NCBI GenBank assembly: GCA_030789695.1
Contig: CM061141.1
Span: 279,627,871 to 279,691,870 of the forward strand
DNA length: 64,000 bases
Reading direction: 5' to 3'
Origin: Scilla litardierei
Lineage: Eukaryota; Streptophyta; Magnoliopsida; Asparagales; Asparagaceae
Shown: positions 51,956-63,515 of the stretch, in pieces
Numbering within the stretch: the stretch's first letter is position 1
Layout: each line of letters begins with the position of its first letter
Notes under the pieces: model-generated
What the model was told of the DNA's origin: nothing
The model's database searches: none
What the model saw: the letters and a program-made list of their open reading frames with translations, nothing else
Program-made: the position numbers and the translations under genes

Positions 51956-53412
51956 CTAGGCTCCACCGGCCTCCTTGGATTCCAGCAATGCAACTCCCAG
52001 CGCCCCCTTTGTGTAAGATGTGTCATGTGTAAGACAAGCTGCATCAATCCAAGCCATGTCCTCATGCCCTGCAAAAGCATTCCAAAACGGGTCGTCAGAA
52101 AAAGAATTTAAATGTAAACTACGACAATCTAAATCAAAAATATGCGGAAGTGCAAATTGGGAATCAGAAATGCAAGGCATGATATGGTGGAAACTTCCCT
52201 GAATAATGGCGCTAGGTATGGCATGACACTCTGTCTCAGGAGGAGGGGGAAGCGGCTGCAGAAGAGAATCTAGAAGAGATGACAGCTCAGGCTCAACGTA
52301 TACCATCTCACAATCGTCCTCGCTATCAGAAAGTGTACGCTCTGTAGACCTCCCCAGACTAATGAATGATGGCATGGTGTGTATCCTGAGGTGAAGGGTA
52401 TATGACTTGCTGCACTGAAGTAGGAGTAAGGTCTGGCTCGGGCTCTGTCATGGTCTGTAAACTCACTCCCTCGCCAAAATCATCCTCATCATCGTCAAAG
52501 AAAACTCTCTCAGCAGTCCGTCCCATGCACTCGTACACCTCAAAATGGGTGGATGTAGTATACGGGAAACATAACTCAGGCTCTCCAATATCATCCATAT
52601 CGCTCATGCCTTCACATGCATCCACCACAACATCACCACCAACATAAAAATGCCTCGTGTCCTCAACATGGTCGACACGCACCCCATCATCCATCTCCTC
52701 CGACTCCTCAAAATATGTACATTCAGCTTCCTCTACTTGGCTCCAATGCGCCCCATCATCATGTTCTGCTTGTTCCTCCATAGGGCCGTAATGGAATGAG
52801 CTCTCAGCTGGCTCCTCAGGCTGGTCCTGGACCTGCTGGACTGTCTCCTCATACTCTGCAAGGTCCCTCAGGTAACACCATGAATCCTCGGTCGAATAAT
52901 CGAAGAACTCCCCACCGCAACTCATCTGCACAAAATCCCTCCCAGAAGGTAGTAATCCTGTGTAGAAGATCTACAGGAGATGATCCTCGTGAAAGCTTTG
53001 GTGTGGGCACGCAAGCATCAAATCATTGAACCTCTGCCAAGCCTAATGGTAGGCCTCCCATTCAGCTTGGCTAAAGCTTGCTATATGCTGCTCTATAGCC
53101 TGCTGCCCCTATACCTGCTCCAAGAAAGTAGGCAAAAACACTCGGAGAAATTCAGCCTGAAATGACAACCAACTAAAATGTGAGTCAAGAGACAATGAAT
53201 CAAACCACAATCTAGCATCATCTTGTAAAGAAGAGGGAAAAAAATCTAAAGTATATGCAATCATCAAAAATTTTCCCACCAAGACATGAAAATATCATAT
53301 CTTCAAACTTTTTCAAATGTAAATAGGGATTTTCCCACTCCGAACCATAAAAGAATTGTGGAAGTGGAATATCCTCTGAATCAATGTCGGAAAAGTCTGA
53401 AGATGATGTCAT
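51956..53412 (-). pseudogene. E Gag with acidic C-terminal region, broken
   Basis: It starts with MTSSSDFSDIDSEDIPLPQF and YGSEWENPYLHLKKFEDM, the N-terminal part of a gypsy Gag. After a frameshift near 53270 come FFPSSLQDDARLWFDSLSLD, AEFLRVFLPTFLEQ, then QRFNDLMLACPH and IFYTGLLPSGRDF (Retrotrans_gag). The frame from 52931 is very acidic (MEEQAEHDDGAHWSQVEEAE; VFFDDDEDDFGEG); a second frameshift leads to 51956-52375, ending near SFSDDPFWNAF and GALGVALLES. That end resembles the C-terminus of the element A protein. Three in-frame stops lie in the gag domain. No zinc knuckle was found. Confidence 0.82.
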
Positions 53413-53570
53413 TTTGTTGTAAAATAATTTCTCAAGAAACTGAAAATAAACAACCAAAAGACTCAATAAATGGAAAATAAATAAAATGAAAAGACACAAC
53501 ACTAAGAGATAGAAGTATCACACTAAAACTTTCAAAATCAATCAAAAAATGCGAATAGTAGAAACTGTTG

Positions 53571-53588
53571 TCCCTGGCAATGGCACCA
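53571..53588 (-). promoter_or_regulatory. E primer binding site (tRNA-Asp), mutated
   Basis: The minus strand reads TGGTGCCATTGCCAGGGA, which differs from the site in A only by three C/T or G/A transitions. Confidence 0.82.
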
Positions 53589-53590
53589 AT

Positions 53591-55177
53591 TGGTTGAACT
53601 GGAGGACGGCAAGGAGCATGCCTTCCACTCCCAAGCGTAGGAGCGTCAAAGCAATAAATTTATAAATAACCGGTGAGTACCGGGTCGGATCACAGGGACA
53701 AGTCGTTCTACACTCGCAAAATTGATCGATAAAGAAAATAAAGCGTGCTACAACCACCTCGCTAACGGTGGATGAGTGTGGGAAAAAATGTGGTGAAATT
53801 ACAATAATCCTATCCTAAGTGGGTAGGGTTAGAGAGCCAAATGGGAAGTTAGGATTGCTAGGAGAGAAAGCATGGGTTGTGGTTTCACTAAGATTGGTGT
53901 TAATCAAGCTCTAATTACCGCATATAAATTAATTGATTATCCGGCTAAGGACACTCAATCGGAATATTTAACATTAAAGAACACAATAATTAGCAATAGG
54001 GATGGATGTATTATCATGGCACTAATCAAATTTAAACATGGTCTCTTCTCAAAGAGTGCCCACTTGTGTCTTAGCCAATTAAATTGTGCCCTAATAATAA
54101 CCCAACATTAGCATGAAAGTAAGCAAGATGCAATTAGAACTAACATTAACAACCCATCATCATGAACACAACCCACACCAAATCAACACTACACAATCAT
54201 AGCAAACAAGATGTAAACTTCATTCAAAATTAACCAAGTTCATTACAACATAGAGATATCAAAATACAAAGGGGAAGAAGAAAGGTTTCACAAAGATCTC
54301 CCCATATGAGCCCTAGCCTCCTCCAATTTGCTCCTCCACCAAGCTTTTCAAGCTCTCATGGCTTCCAACACTAACCCTAGCCTATTTAATGAAGAAGACT
54401 CCCCAAAACCCTAAAAAACTCAGAAAAACCAAAGAGAACTCAAAAAAACGAAGCTGCTTCCCTGGAATATTGCTACAGGCAAATTAAACCCAGGAATTGG
54501 GCTTGCGGGTCGGGCAAATCGCGCCCGACCCGCCCGCAAAAAGTGCGTGTGCGTTGGCTGCTCAATAGGCGGAGCGGGCCGGGCAAATCACGCCCGACCC
54601 GCCCGCAAAATGACCGCCCGCTCCAAAGGAGCGGGCGCTGCGGGCCAGCCGCTAGGCCGGCCCGCGAAACCTTTGTTATTTTTTTATATAATTCCAAACG
54701 CAGTGGCCCGCTGCTGGGAGCAGGCCACGGGCGTGGGCCGGCCCAAAGGCCTTTTTTATTTATTTTTAATTTTCTTTTCCTGGAATTCCAGAAATAGTTC
54801 TCTTGCTCCAAATAAATCTCCAAAAATATCTAGAAATCCCAGAAAAATCCCAAAAAATTCTAGAAAATCCACAAGACTCCTAGGAGTACCTGAAAAATAG
54901 GAGAAGGGGAAATTAGTCTCTATGATGATAAAATAAACATAATGGCTAGTATAAAACACTATTGATCTCCAATAATCCATATATATTATTCACATGCTCA
55001 AATAATTCCCAAAAATGGCGATATGATCACAATAATAGCAGGAGCATATGAAAACTAGTAGAAAGCCAATAAGAACGATAAAATCGTATTTTGTGCAAAG
55101 AATGAGAATAAGCCCTAAATAAAACATAAAGTGAAAATTCACACAAAAGGGCAAGATTATACCTAATCTTTAGCACA
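53591..55177 (-). repeat. E 5' LTR
   Basis: It adjoins the primer site and extends on the plus strand to about TTTAGCACA. The outer end is inferred. It contains a GC-rich palindromic block (54504-54660), CCTATTTAATG near 54379 as a possible TATA-like site on the minus strand, and otherwise AT-rich DNA. No gene. Confidence 0.6.
54504..54660. repeat. E LTR palindrome pair (GGGTCGGGC...GCCCGACCC)
   Basis: GCGGGTCGGGC is followed after about five bases by GCGCCCGACCCGC (54505-54535), and the same pattern recurs as GCGGGCCGGGC and ACGCCCGACCCGC (54571-54605). CGCTCCAAAGGAGCGGGCG follows as a smaller hairpin. Confidence 0.85.
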
Positions 55178-55555
55178 AAATGGGGGTAGTTAGGGGGGTA
55201 TAAATATACACTTTTCCCTCCGAATCACTCTTTGTCTTATTAGAGACATGATTTCTGGATCCTTTGTTCATATATGAACGTGTGGCTGGATGTAGGACAA
55301 GTATTGTATTAACCAGGGTAAATCTTATTGTCTTGTCTCTCTTTGTGATTGTTTGTTTATGTACTTGCAATTGTTTTAAGCTTCTGTATTACTCTTATTT
55401 TGCAAGTAATATTATTGATTAGGTTTTAATTATGTAACTCTAATTAACAACTTAGGTAGAATTCTCTAGAGGGGTTTTTATATTTGCATAAACACTATTC
55501 ACCCCATCTAGTGTTCTGTTTGCCATTTTTGGGATCCAATAGTTTTCCACATGTA
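55178..55555 (+). repeat. L: 3' part of a copia LTR
   Basis: GTATAAATATACAC (about 55197) is a TATA-like box. GTGTGGCTGGATGTAGG with AACCAGGGTAAATC (55279-55325) matches U5 of LTRs D and H, and AAACACTATTCACCCC with a GTGTT word near 55490-55520 matches LTR ends in S1. The left part is lost where E begins. Confidence 0.62.
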
Positions 55556-55559
55556 TATA

Positions 55560-55930
55560 TTTTTCCATCAGTTAGAAAGCAACTTTGCAACTGATGGTTG
55601 CTTTGTCTACGATAGTAGAAGAGTATGTGATAGTTGTTGAAGTGGTGAAAGAACCCATTTGGTTGAGAGATTTGGTAAGTGATCTTGGTTTATAATTATG
55701 GTATCATGTGATAGTCAACGTGCATTTCACTTGATTAGAGATAGCATGCATCATGATAGGACCAAACATATTGATGTCATGTACTACTTCATCCAAGAGT
55801 TAAAGGCTGTAGATATGAAGAAGATTGGTACTCAAAACAATCTAGCTGACATGATGACAAAGCTCATTCCTTCGTACAATTTCATGCATTGCTTGGACTT
55901 GCTTATTATTTCATATAGCAAAGGCTGAGC
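55560..55930 (+). pseudogene. L RNase H fragment of a copia pol
   Basis: The frame near 55585-55690 reads LQLMVALSTIVEEYV and EVVKEPIWLRDLVSDLGL, then after a frameshift MVSCDSQRAFHLIRDSMHHD, RTKHIDVMYYFIQEL and NLADMMTKLIPSYNF, ending with HCLDLLII. These are the conserved C-terminal RNase H motifs of Ty1/copia. The fragment stands directly after an LTR end, where a primer site should be, so a large internal deletion probably joined the two. Confidence 0.85.
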
Positions 55931-57517
55931 CCTACATGACATTGACGATGTCAGAGGTGCCACTTGATGGTATTCGAGTTAATAGGAAAAATTTGTGATT
56001 TAATGCATAAATGTAGAGATTATTTGAGTTTTGATGCTAACAAAGTTCTAACCCTGTCCATATTCAAATAAAAATATATGTTGAAAAATGATATACGATT
56101 GATAATCTCCAAAATGAGCCGAATTTAAAATTTCTAATGGGTCTAGGAAATATAATAATAATTTGAGTCATGGTCGGCTGGGGCGAATGCACTCTTGGGT
56201 TGACCCGGACTACAGCTCGGGTCAGTTTTGGGTAAAACCAACTATATATATCTAAAGTAGCCCATGGCCCAACTAATTAGCCCAAGCTCAAAATGTCCAG
56301 CCCAAGCACAGGGTTGGCTGAGATCTAATAAGCTGAGATCGGTCAAATTCGGTGTAGGGCTTCAAAGAATCAAAATTTTCAGACTTCTCTCTTCGCCGAA
56401 TCATCCCCCTTCTCAAAAAAATTTCAGCCCCACCAAAATAAAAGAAATCAATCGACACTCCGTTCTCCAAAAAAATTCTTTGTGATTTGAGAAGAAGCGG
56501 TAGTCTATGAGCTCGAAACTCCCGTTCTCCAGCTACCTCCCGTTCTCTGCGCCGCGCGGCAGTTAAATTTCGGAGGTTTCAATTTCTAGTGTTTGGTGAG
56601 GATCGTCAACAAGATGTAAGCAGTTTTTCGATTTAGGTTTTTCTAATTGGTTTGTTTTGTTTTGTTTGATGAGCTGGTTTCATCGATTTGTCTACACATC
56701 GGTCAGTTTGATTTGGGGTTTTGATAATTAATACCATAGTTTTTATTAATGGGTATTACTAATACTGTATTAGGTGGACTATATGTTTATGGGGTTTTTT
56801 CTGCTGTTGTTTGAGAGCAAGCCCATTGTAATTTGTAGCTCTGTAACTTTTTCATAACCTACAGTATTGGTGAACTCTATTTCCTTTTTTGGGTAAGGTT
56901 CAGTTTGCTTGGCTTTCTGCTGGGTTTTTTTGGAAGGTATCAGAGCAAGGTTGCAGGAGTAAGAAGGGGGTGTGTGGGTCATGTAATAATCTTTGTTCGT
57001 GATGTTTTTAATCCAAGATCCAGAGGATGATTGTTTTTTGCTCCCATGTCTTGTTGTCTCTCATACTATTGAGAAATTATGGTGTTGATTCAAGTTTTTA
57101 AGCAAAAGATTGCATTGTTTGGATTAATGTTTTCTTTATGATATGCTAGGAGTTGGATAATTGGATCATTAGACTTCTTACATTCTTTGGAATTTTTAAT
57201 CGAATTCTAATTAATACAGAACATAAAGGGCCAATCATATCGTTTCCGATTACTGCCGATCTATGACAATCACATCGTGTTCATCCGTGGCCATCGCCTT
57301 TGTACACAGACTGCAACCATCTCTCACCATCTGAGCAGCGCCTTGATCTTGGTATGATCCTAATTCATTATTATCGTTTTCTTCTATTATTCCTTTTTTG
57401 GTGTTAGACTCTTATAATCTAGTGCTTTTAATTGAATGATACACATATTAATATTTGTATCACTTTAATAAGTTATTAATTATAATGGATACTCCTTGAA
57501 ACAAGAGAGGAAAAACT
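55931..57517. other. Non-coding stretch before the hAT pseudogene
   Basis: No supported gene. GAGTTTTGATGCTAACAAAG near 56028 resembles the start of copia LTRs and may be the rest of L. From about 56250 on, the sequence (AGCCCAAGCTCAAAATGTCC, then a GC-richer patch near 56500-56560) may be the 5' part of the hAT element. I could not find its terminal inverted repeat. Confidence 0.4.
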
Positions 57518-59164
57518 ATGGTTTCATTCTTTAAACCAAAAGAGTATTCATCGATTAGTGAAGGGACTCCTTCTTTGTTGATTTGTCAAATGTTAATGAG
57601 CAACCGCTTTCTAAATCTCGAAGAATTGAAATTGATCTTGGTACTCTTGAGCGGGATCTTGGGATTCGAATCCCTATATGGCAACATCCTGTTAGTCAAC
57701 GAGATGAAATACAGGGAGCTTACATTAAAATGGATCTATATCAACCTAAGTTGGCAGAGTACCCAAGAACTGAATCAGGATCACAACATCGTAAATTTCA
57801 GTATTCTTGGTTTGAGAACTTTCCTTGGTTAGAGTACTCTCCATCAAAGGATGCAGTATTTTGTTTTCCATGTTTTGTTTTTCAAGATAAGATGCCTCGC
57901 CAAGCTACATTTATCACTGAAGTGTTTAATAGTTGGAAGAGGATTCACGATGGAGTTAGATGTGCATTTCTGATGCATGTGGGATGCCCTACATCACCGC
58001 ATAATAATGTTGTGAAATCTGTTGAAGATTTAATGAAAGGAACTCGACATATTGATAAATTGCTAAATGTACAGACTGCAGAAGAAGTTCAGAAGAATTG
58101 ACTATGACTTACAACAATAATTGAGAGTATTCGGTGGCTTAGCCTACAAGCTTGTGCACTTAGAGGTCACGATGAATCTCAGACTTCTAGCAATCGTGGA
58201 AATTTTATAGAGATGATAAGATTTATGGGAAAATTAAATGTTAACATCGATGATGTTATCTTGGAAAAAGCTCCGAAAAAAGCAAGATATACTTCACTGA
58301 CTATGCAGAAAGAAATTTTGCTTATTCTTGCAAACAAAGTTAGGAGAAAAATCAGTGAAGAAGTTGGAGATGCAAAGTTCTGCATTTTGGTTGATGAAGC
58401 TAAAGGCACGGCAAATAAAGAGCAGATGGCTATTGTTTTGAGATTTATTGATAACCATGGTTTCTTATGAAAGCGTTTTTTTTTTTGAGATTGTGTATGT
58501 TTCAGACACTACAGCTTTAACACAGAAAAGAGAAATATCTATTGTCCTTACCCAAAATAATTTGCACATTCTCAATATGCGAGGTCAAGGATATGATGGT
58601 GCTATCAATATGCGTGATGCGTGGAACGGACTTCAAGCTCTATTTCATATGCATATTATGTACATTTTTTGCACATCGATTACAACTAGCATTGGTTGTA
58701 GCTGTTGGAAATGAGATGTCTGTTTGGTTATTATTTTTCAAAATCAACATCTATTATCAATCTTATTGTTGCTTCTCCAAAACGACAAATTGAGTTACAT
58801 TCTGCTCAAGAAAATGAAATTGCACGTATGTTAGCTTCCGGTGAACGTGAGACTAGTAGAGGGATTAATCAGATTGGTAATTTACATCGGAGTGGAACTA
58901 CTCGGTGAAGCTCTCATTTTAACTCTATTTGCAGTTTAATTGATATGTATGACGCATCTATGACAGTGCTTGAAAGTATTATTCAAGAAGGAACATCAAA
59001 CTCTATGCGAGGAGAAGCTTGTGGATGTTTGATGGTGATGAGGTCTATTGAATTTATTTTCATCTTATATATGATGCATAAATTATAGGGATTAACGATT
59101 TGCTTTGTCGAGCTTTACAGCAGAAATCTCTTGACATCTTAAATGCGATGGATCTGGTCTCCTC
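57518..59164 (+). pseudogene. G: hAT-type transposase (ZMYM1-like), broken
   Basis: Segments on the plus strand fit plant proteins named zinc finger MYM-type protein 1-like, which derive from hAT transposases with a TTF-type zinc finger and a DUF4371 domain. Seen: LGIRIPIWQHPVSQRDEI, FQYSWFENFPWLEYSPSKDA, VFCFPCFVF, RCAFLMHVGCPTSPHN (57583-58101), NFIEMIRFMGKLNVNIDDVI and DAKFCILVDEAKGTANKEQ (58213-58470), NMRGQGYDGAIN (about 58580), and IELHSAQENEIARMLASGER (58705-58908). The domain Asp lies in ILVDEA. I count at least four frameshifts and several stops. The frame ends at LNAMDL, where LTR H is inserted; the dimerisation part should lie beyond the window. Confidence 0.88.
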
Positions 59165-60670
59165 TGTTAGATACAACGTGTAGTTGGATACAATGATCGA
59201 TGACTTCGTGTTTGATGATAACAAACATGTGTGAACGATTTAATGTGTGTGCTAAGTGTTTTCAGGAATGGCACTCTCGCAAATACTCAAAGAGAGACTA
59301 AGTAAAAGTGATGGAGAATGTGCCATGCATTAGCAAAGTGGACTAAGTCAAAGATGGAGATAATGGCTACAAATATTGGACTAAGTCAAAGATGGAAAGA
59401 TAATGAGGAAATAAATTCAAATCCATATTTGAATTGATTCAAATCAATTGGTGCAATATTCAAATCCTAATGCCATGCAAATTAAAGACTTGGTCAAAGA
59501 TGGAGAGATATGGAGAATCTCATTCAAATCAATGGTGATTAAATGAGATCTTATTTGAAATCATATAGCTACTCAAATTCAAATCCTATAGCCATCCATA
59601 TTCAAACTCCATATCCATGGTGATTCATTCAAATCCTATTCAAGTTAGGATTCCTTCCAATCTCCATCAATTATGGGATTCTAATTGATTCTATTATATC
59701 ACATCCTCTCCTATATAAACCCATATTCAAAGAGAGAGATTTTAATAGAGAGGGCAATAAAAACACCAAGAAAAATTCGGCCATACCCTCCTCCATGCCA
59801 ATTAGCTCAAAGCCATCCTCCTTTACATATTGCGCAACAAGCCCTAGGACGCACTTCAAAGATCTGAGAATTCATTTCAACAATAGCATCCAAATTGGCC
59901 CTTTCTTATTTTGCAGTCGAAGAGGATGATCTCACAATTCCAATGAGTATTTATTCGGATTTTTCTGAACTTGGGTCGATTTATTACAATTTCTGGAAGA
60001 CTGAGCAAAAAATATACTTTACGCAGATTGCTACCAATTCTGCAAAACATAGAATTAATTTACACACAGACCCGACAGACCAGATTCGGGTAAATTTGCG
60101 CATCGAATTTTGGAGGGCTATATCTTGGAATTCAGGCATCGGATTAAGACATATTTGCGCCAGCATGAAGCTGACGACGCACTAATCAACAGAGACTACA
60201 ACACCGACACGAACTAAACTTTCTAAACTCTTATTACTTTATATTCGTGTACTTGGTGTATAGATCTCTGTCAGGAAAACTTTACCGTAATTGTGACTTT
60301 TGGGGTCTTGTCTAGTAGGTGTTAGACAAGAGGGACTTGGCTAGTTGGGACTAGCCAATAGAAAGCTTATACTAGGATAAATTTTGTTGAACACGGTGAG
60401 TGAGGTACTGAGAGCCTGGTGAGTATAGAGACATGGGTTATTTAGCTATTACGGTTGTACCTGTTACATTATTAATCTGGTATCTGCTTTGGGGGCTGGA
60501 CGTAGGTCGTGTGTGCGACCGAACCAGGGTAAATATGATGTGTACTTTGTGATTGCTTATTGTTTACTCTGCATCAGTTATAACTGCGTGTGATTGCTAG
60601 TGGGTTGCACGAGAATTTTTATTTGCATTTTCACCCACCCCCACCTCTAGGCTTAGATCCAGATCCAACA
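59165..60670 (+). repeat. H 5' LTR
   Basis: 1506 bp from TGTTAGATACAACG to GATCCAACA (TGTT and AACA ends). The first 485 bp recur at 63516. U3 is rich in ATTCAAATC words, including the AT-rich palindrome ATTTGAATTGATTCAAAT (about 59428), and ends in the TATA box CCTATATAAACCC (about 59711). Two stem-loops are in the U5 part, including GGCTAGT-TGGG-ACTAGCC (about 60338). Confidence 0.9.
59711..59723 (+). promoter_or_regulatory. H LTR TATA box
   Basis: CCTATATAAACCC, a classic plant TATA context. Confidence 0.8.
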
Positions 60671-60672
60671 AG

Positions 60673-60684
60673 TGGTATCAGAGC
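60673..60684 (+). promoter_or_regulatory. H primer binding site, initiator tRNA-Met
   Basis: TGGTATCAGAGC, two bases after the LTR end. Confidence 0.93.
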
Positions 60685-60710
60685 GGGTTAAAGGATCTAG
60701 TCTAGTTATC

Positions 60711-62131
60711 ATGAATACCCCAAAGTTTATTTTTCCTCATGGCATGCATATTGATCGTCCTCCTCTATTTAGTGGCAATGATTATATATACTGGAAGGCT
60801 AGGATGAAAACTTATTTACTATCCGTTGATGTTGATACTTGGTACATTATTGAAAACGGATATTCTATTTCTGAAAGTAATTTGAATTAAATGATAGAAA
60901 TGTGTGTGTTATAAATGCTAGGGAAATAAATAGCTTATTGTGTGGTTTGAATAGATAAATATTTGATTATATCTCACATTTCTCTTCTGTGCAGGATATA
61001 TGGAGGACTTTGGAAACTACATATGGAAGCGAGCAACCCCTCAGCAGGAATGAAAAGAAGCAAAAGGGAAGAAAATCTCCTTTAAATAAAAATGATGCTT
61101 ATCTACCCAAGAATATTAGTAAGAAAACTACTAAAAGTAGGATTTGTTTTTATTGCAGGAAGAGGGGGACACATTATAAAGGACTGCCCACAAGAAAAAA
61201 TGACGTCGCTGAAAAGAAAGGAACATCGTTAGCGATAACGTGGGACGATGATAGCGAGGAAAAGCCTGAGGAAACTGTGCACACATCCCTCTGCTTGATG
61301 GCAAAACACAATGAGATAAAATCTTGCACTAAAATTGATCTTGTGAATATTTGTAAGGGAATTCAAGATGAAATTGACAACCTAGAATCTACTATAAAGG
61401 AACATGAATCCATATTTGAAGAGTATTGAAATTCCAATGCTGAAATGCAACAAGACACTTACAACATGTCATTAGAAATCAAGGAACTAAAAGGAAAAAT
61501 TGTTGCATGTGATTCTACCATTGCTTTGTTGGAAAAAGAGAATTCGAGGTTGCGTGAAAAAGCTAATTGTCTTTCTTGACATACTTTATTGAATGATATT
61601 AGCATGTATAAACAAAATGTGATTAAGCTAGAAACTGAAAATGAATTGCTTATTGAAAAGATTAGCATGCTACATACTGAGCTTAAAGAAAAAATGGATG
61701 TCTTTGAAAAGAAGGAAGAGGAAAACAAGAAAGATTTTATAAGTAAATGCACTTTGATTGTGAATGTGAATGCTTTATTGAAATCCAAAATCACTAGTCT
61801 AGAAATTGTCATTAAAGAAATTTTCTATTGGAAAACATTCGTTGGATACTATTCTTGAAAATCAACTTTATGGCAATAATAGACGTGGACGTGGATTTGG
61901 TTCTAAAAATGTTGAATAGCCCAATTATAAGAAAGGTCATAGTGTGCCTACAAAAGTCAAAAACATATATGCAAAGTGCTTTACTTGTGCTAGTGTTGGT
62001 CATACATCTTATTATTGTAAGTTTAAGAACACGAATATGAAATTCAGGCAAATATGGGTTCCTAAATCTTTGATGACTAACATGAGTGGACCTTGTTGGG
62101 TTCCAAGGTCACACATAACATTTACTGTGTA
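60711..62131 (+). pseudogene. H Gag with coiled coil and zinc knuckle, broken
   Basis: It begins MNTPKFIFPHGMHIDRPPLF and WKARMKTYLLSVDVDTWYI, the N-terminus of copia Gag. After a frameshift near 60885 come QDIWRTLETTYGSE and, following a deletion, a knuckle-like CFYCRKRGTH (about 61146), where the last part is shifted. Then an acidic segment and a long heptad-rich region (about 61290-61850, for example ELKGKIVACDSTIALLEKEN) predict a coiled coil. A second, complete zinc knuckle, CFTCASVGHTSYYC, is near 61976. The protein ends with RQIWVPKSL and CWVPRSHITFTV at 62131. Several stops disable it. No protease follows. Confidence 0.83.
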
Positions 62132-63503
62132 GGTAAGATGGAGATTTGGCGAGAAACTATGGATTGAACATCTCTTTATTTAGTTCCTTAGCCAAACGAC
62201 GACGCGAAGATATATTTTTCTACTTTGCACTTAATGCATACCTTCATAGCATTTTTTGTTTTGTGTGCTTGACTTATTTTTATTTGTATGCTAGTTTGTT
62301 TGCTTTCTAGCTTGTTTTAGTTCATTACAAAGAAAAATAAAAAATGAAAAGTCAAAAAGCAAAAAAAATTGAACTTAATGCATTTCTTTTCTTTTGAATC
62401 ATTCAAGTGATATTAATGAATGATAATCTTATCCATGTAGAAATTGATGTATTATAGTTATGGCTACATGCACATGTTTGTTTTTCTAAATAGCCATGAC
62501 ATATTCAATGATTAGAATAATTTGATTTCTACACCTACACTTTCACTTCCACGAACATTAAATGTTGTTGCATATCTGGAGACATCTTTTATGAAATATT
62601 GAAAAGTGAATGTAGGATGAAAAATAACTGAAAATCTAAGGGATATGATGTGTCTTGCCTTGGATAAAAATTGAGCACAAAAGAATTGAATGTGAAAAAA
62701 TTGAAAAAGAATGAAAATAGCTCCGTATGAAAAATGGATACAATCCTTGGCAAGTACACTATCCACAAATATCCAACATATGTTTTATGGGTAATCTTTA
62801 GCGTTGGTGTTATACTCGTCAAGCAATGTCATCCCCATATCTAAGAGTCCTTATAGGATATGTTTTTGGGGTGTAGTACCTTGAACTCATTTTTAATGAG
62901 GTGGGAAAAATCAATCCTTAGTGATTTCATGTTTAATGGAAAATAGGGATTTGTTTCGGTTGAATTTCTTAAAAAGTTCTCCTTATGTGCTTCAATGTTT
63001 AATCATCACACTTGCACGAAGGTGTTGAAGTCTATGTTATAATTTTCATTGAATTTGAAGTGCTTATTCTATGGATGTCTACATGCAAGTGCTGGTTGTA
63101 ATTTATAATACTCTTTAGTTTGCATGTGGTATGCAATTTGACTTCAAGTATACACTTTTGATGATAACAAAAGGGGAAGAAAACATCGAGAAGATTTGTA
63201 TGCATTAATGCTTACATATTGCATACATGAATATTGGTTTAAGGGGGAGCATTAATGAATAATGAATGAATGCATGTGCAAATGAATATGTGAATATTTG
63301 TTCAAGGGGAGCATGAATAAAGGGGGAGCATGCACACATGTTTGAATATTTAAAACATCATTATTGCATGTTTGTATGTTGGCACATCATTGCCATACTT
63401 GTTGCATATTGCATACATCCTCCATCTTCACACTTCACACACATGTCACGATGATATTATATGAATTGTTATTGCTCAAATCTTATATTATTTAGTCATC
63501 ATC
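62132..63503 (+). other. H 3' non-coding region
   Basis: No gene. AT-rich DNA with AAAGGGGAAGAAAA (about 63170), TAAGGGGGAGCATTAATG (about 63240) and AAAGGGGGAGCATGC (about 63320), which are extra copies of polypurine-like tracts. It is located where pol would be in a complete element. Confidence 0.65.
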
Positions 63504-63515
63504 AAAGGGGGAGAT
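63504..63515 (+). promoter_or_regulatory. H polypurine tract
   Basis: AAAGGGGGAGAT, then TGTTAGATAC, the LTR start. Confidence 0.88.

Larger units (their letters stand above)
50783..55177 (-). mobile_element. E: decayed Athila-like (Ty3/gypsy) gag-only element
   Basis: Read on the minus strand: LTR (53591-55177), a tRNA-Asp primer site with three transitions, a broken gag, and a 3' region with a GTTGGGGGAAGAG purine tract. No pol is visible between gag and that tract, so like A it appears non-autonomous. The 3' LTR is not visible and should be in the gap. It is much older than A. Confidence 0.75.

Noticed and set aside
56937..56956. GGTATCAGAGCAAGG, resembling a copia primer binding site
   Set aside because: The first T is missing, no LTR end precedes it and no gag follows; it could be a remnant but cannot be supported.
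59895..60185. 96-residue ORF on the plus strand
   Set aside because: Lies within the 5' LTR of element H and has no recognisable domain.
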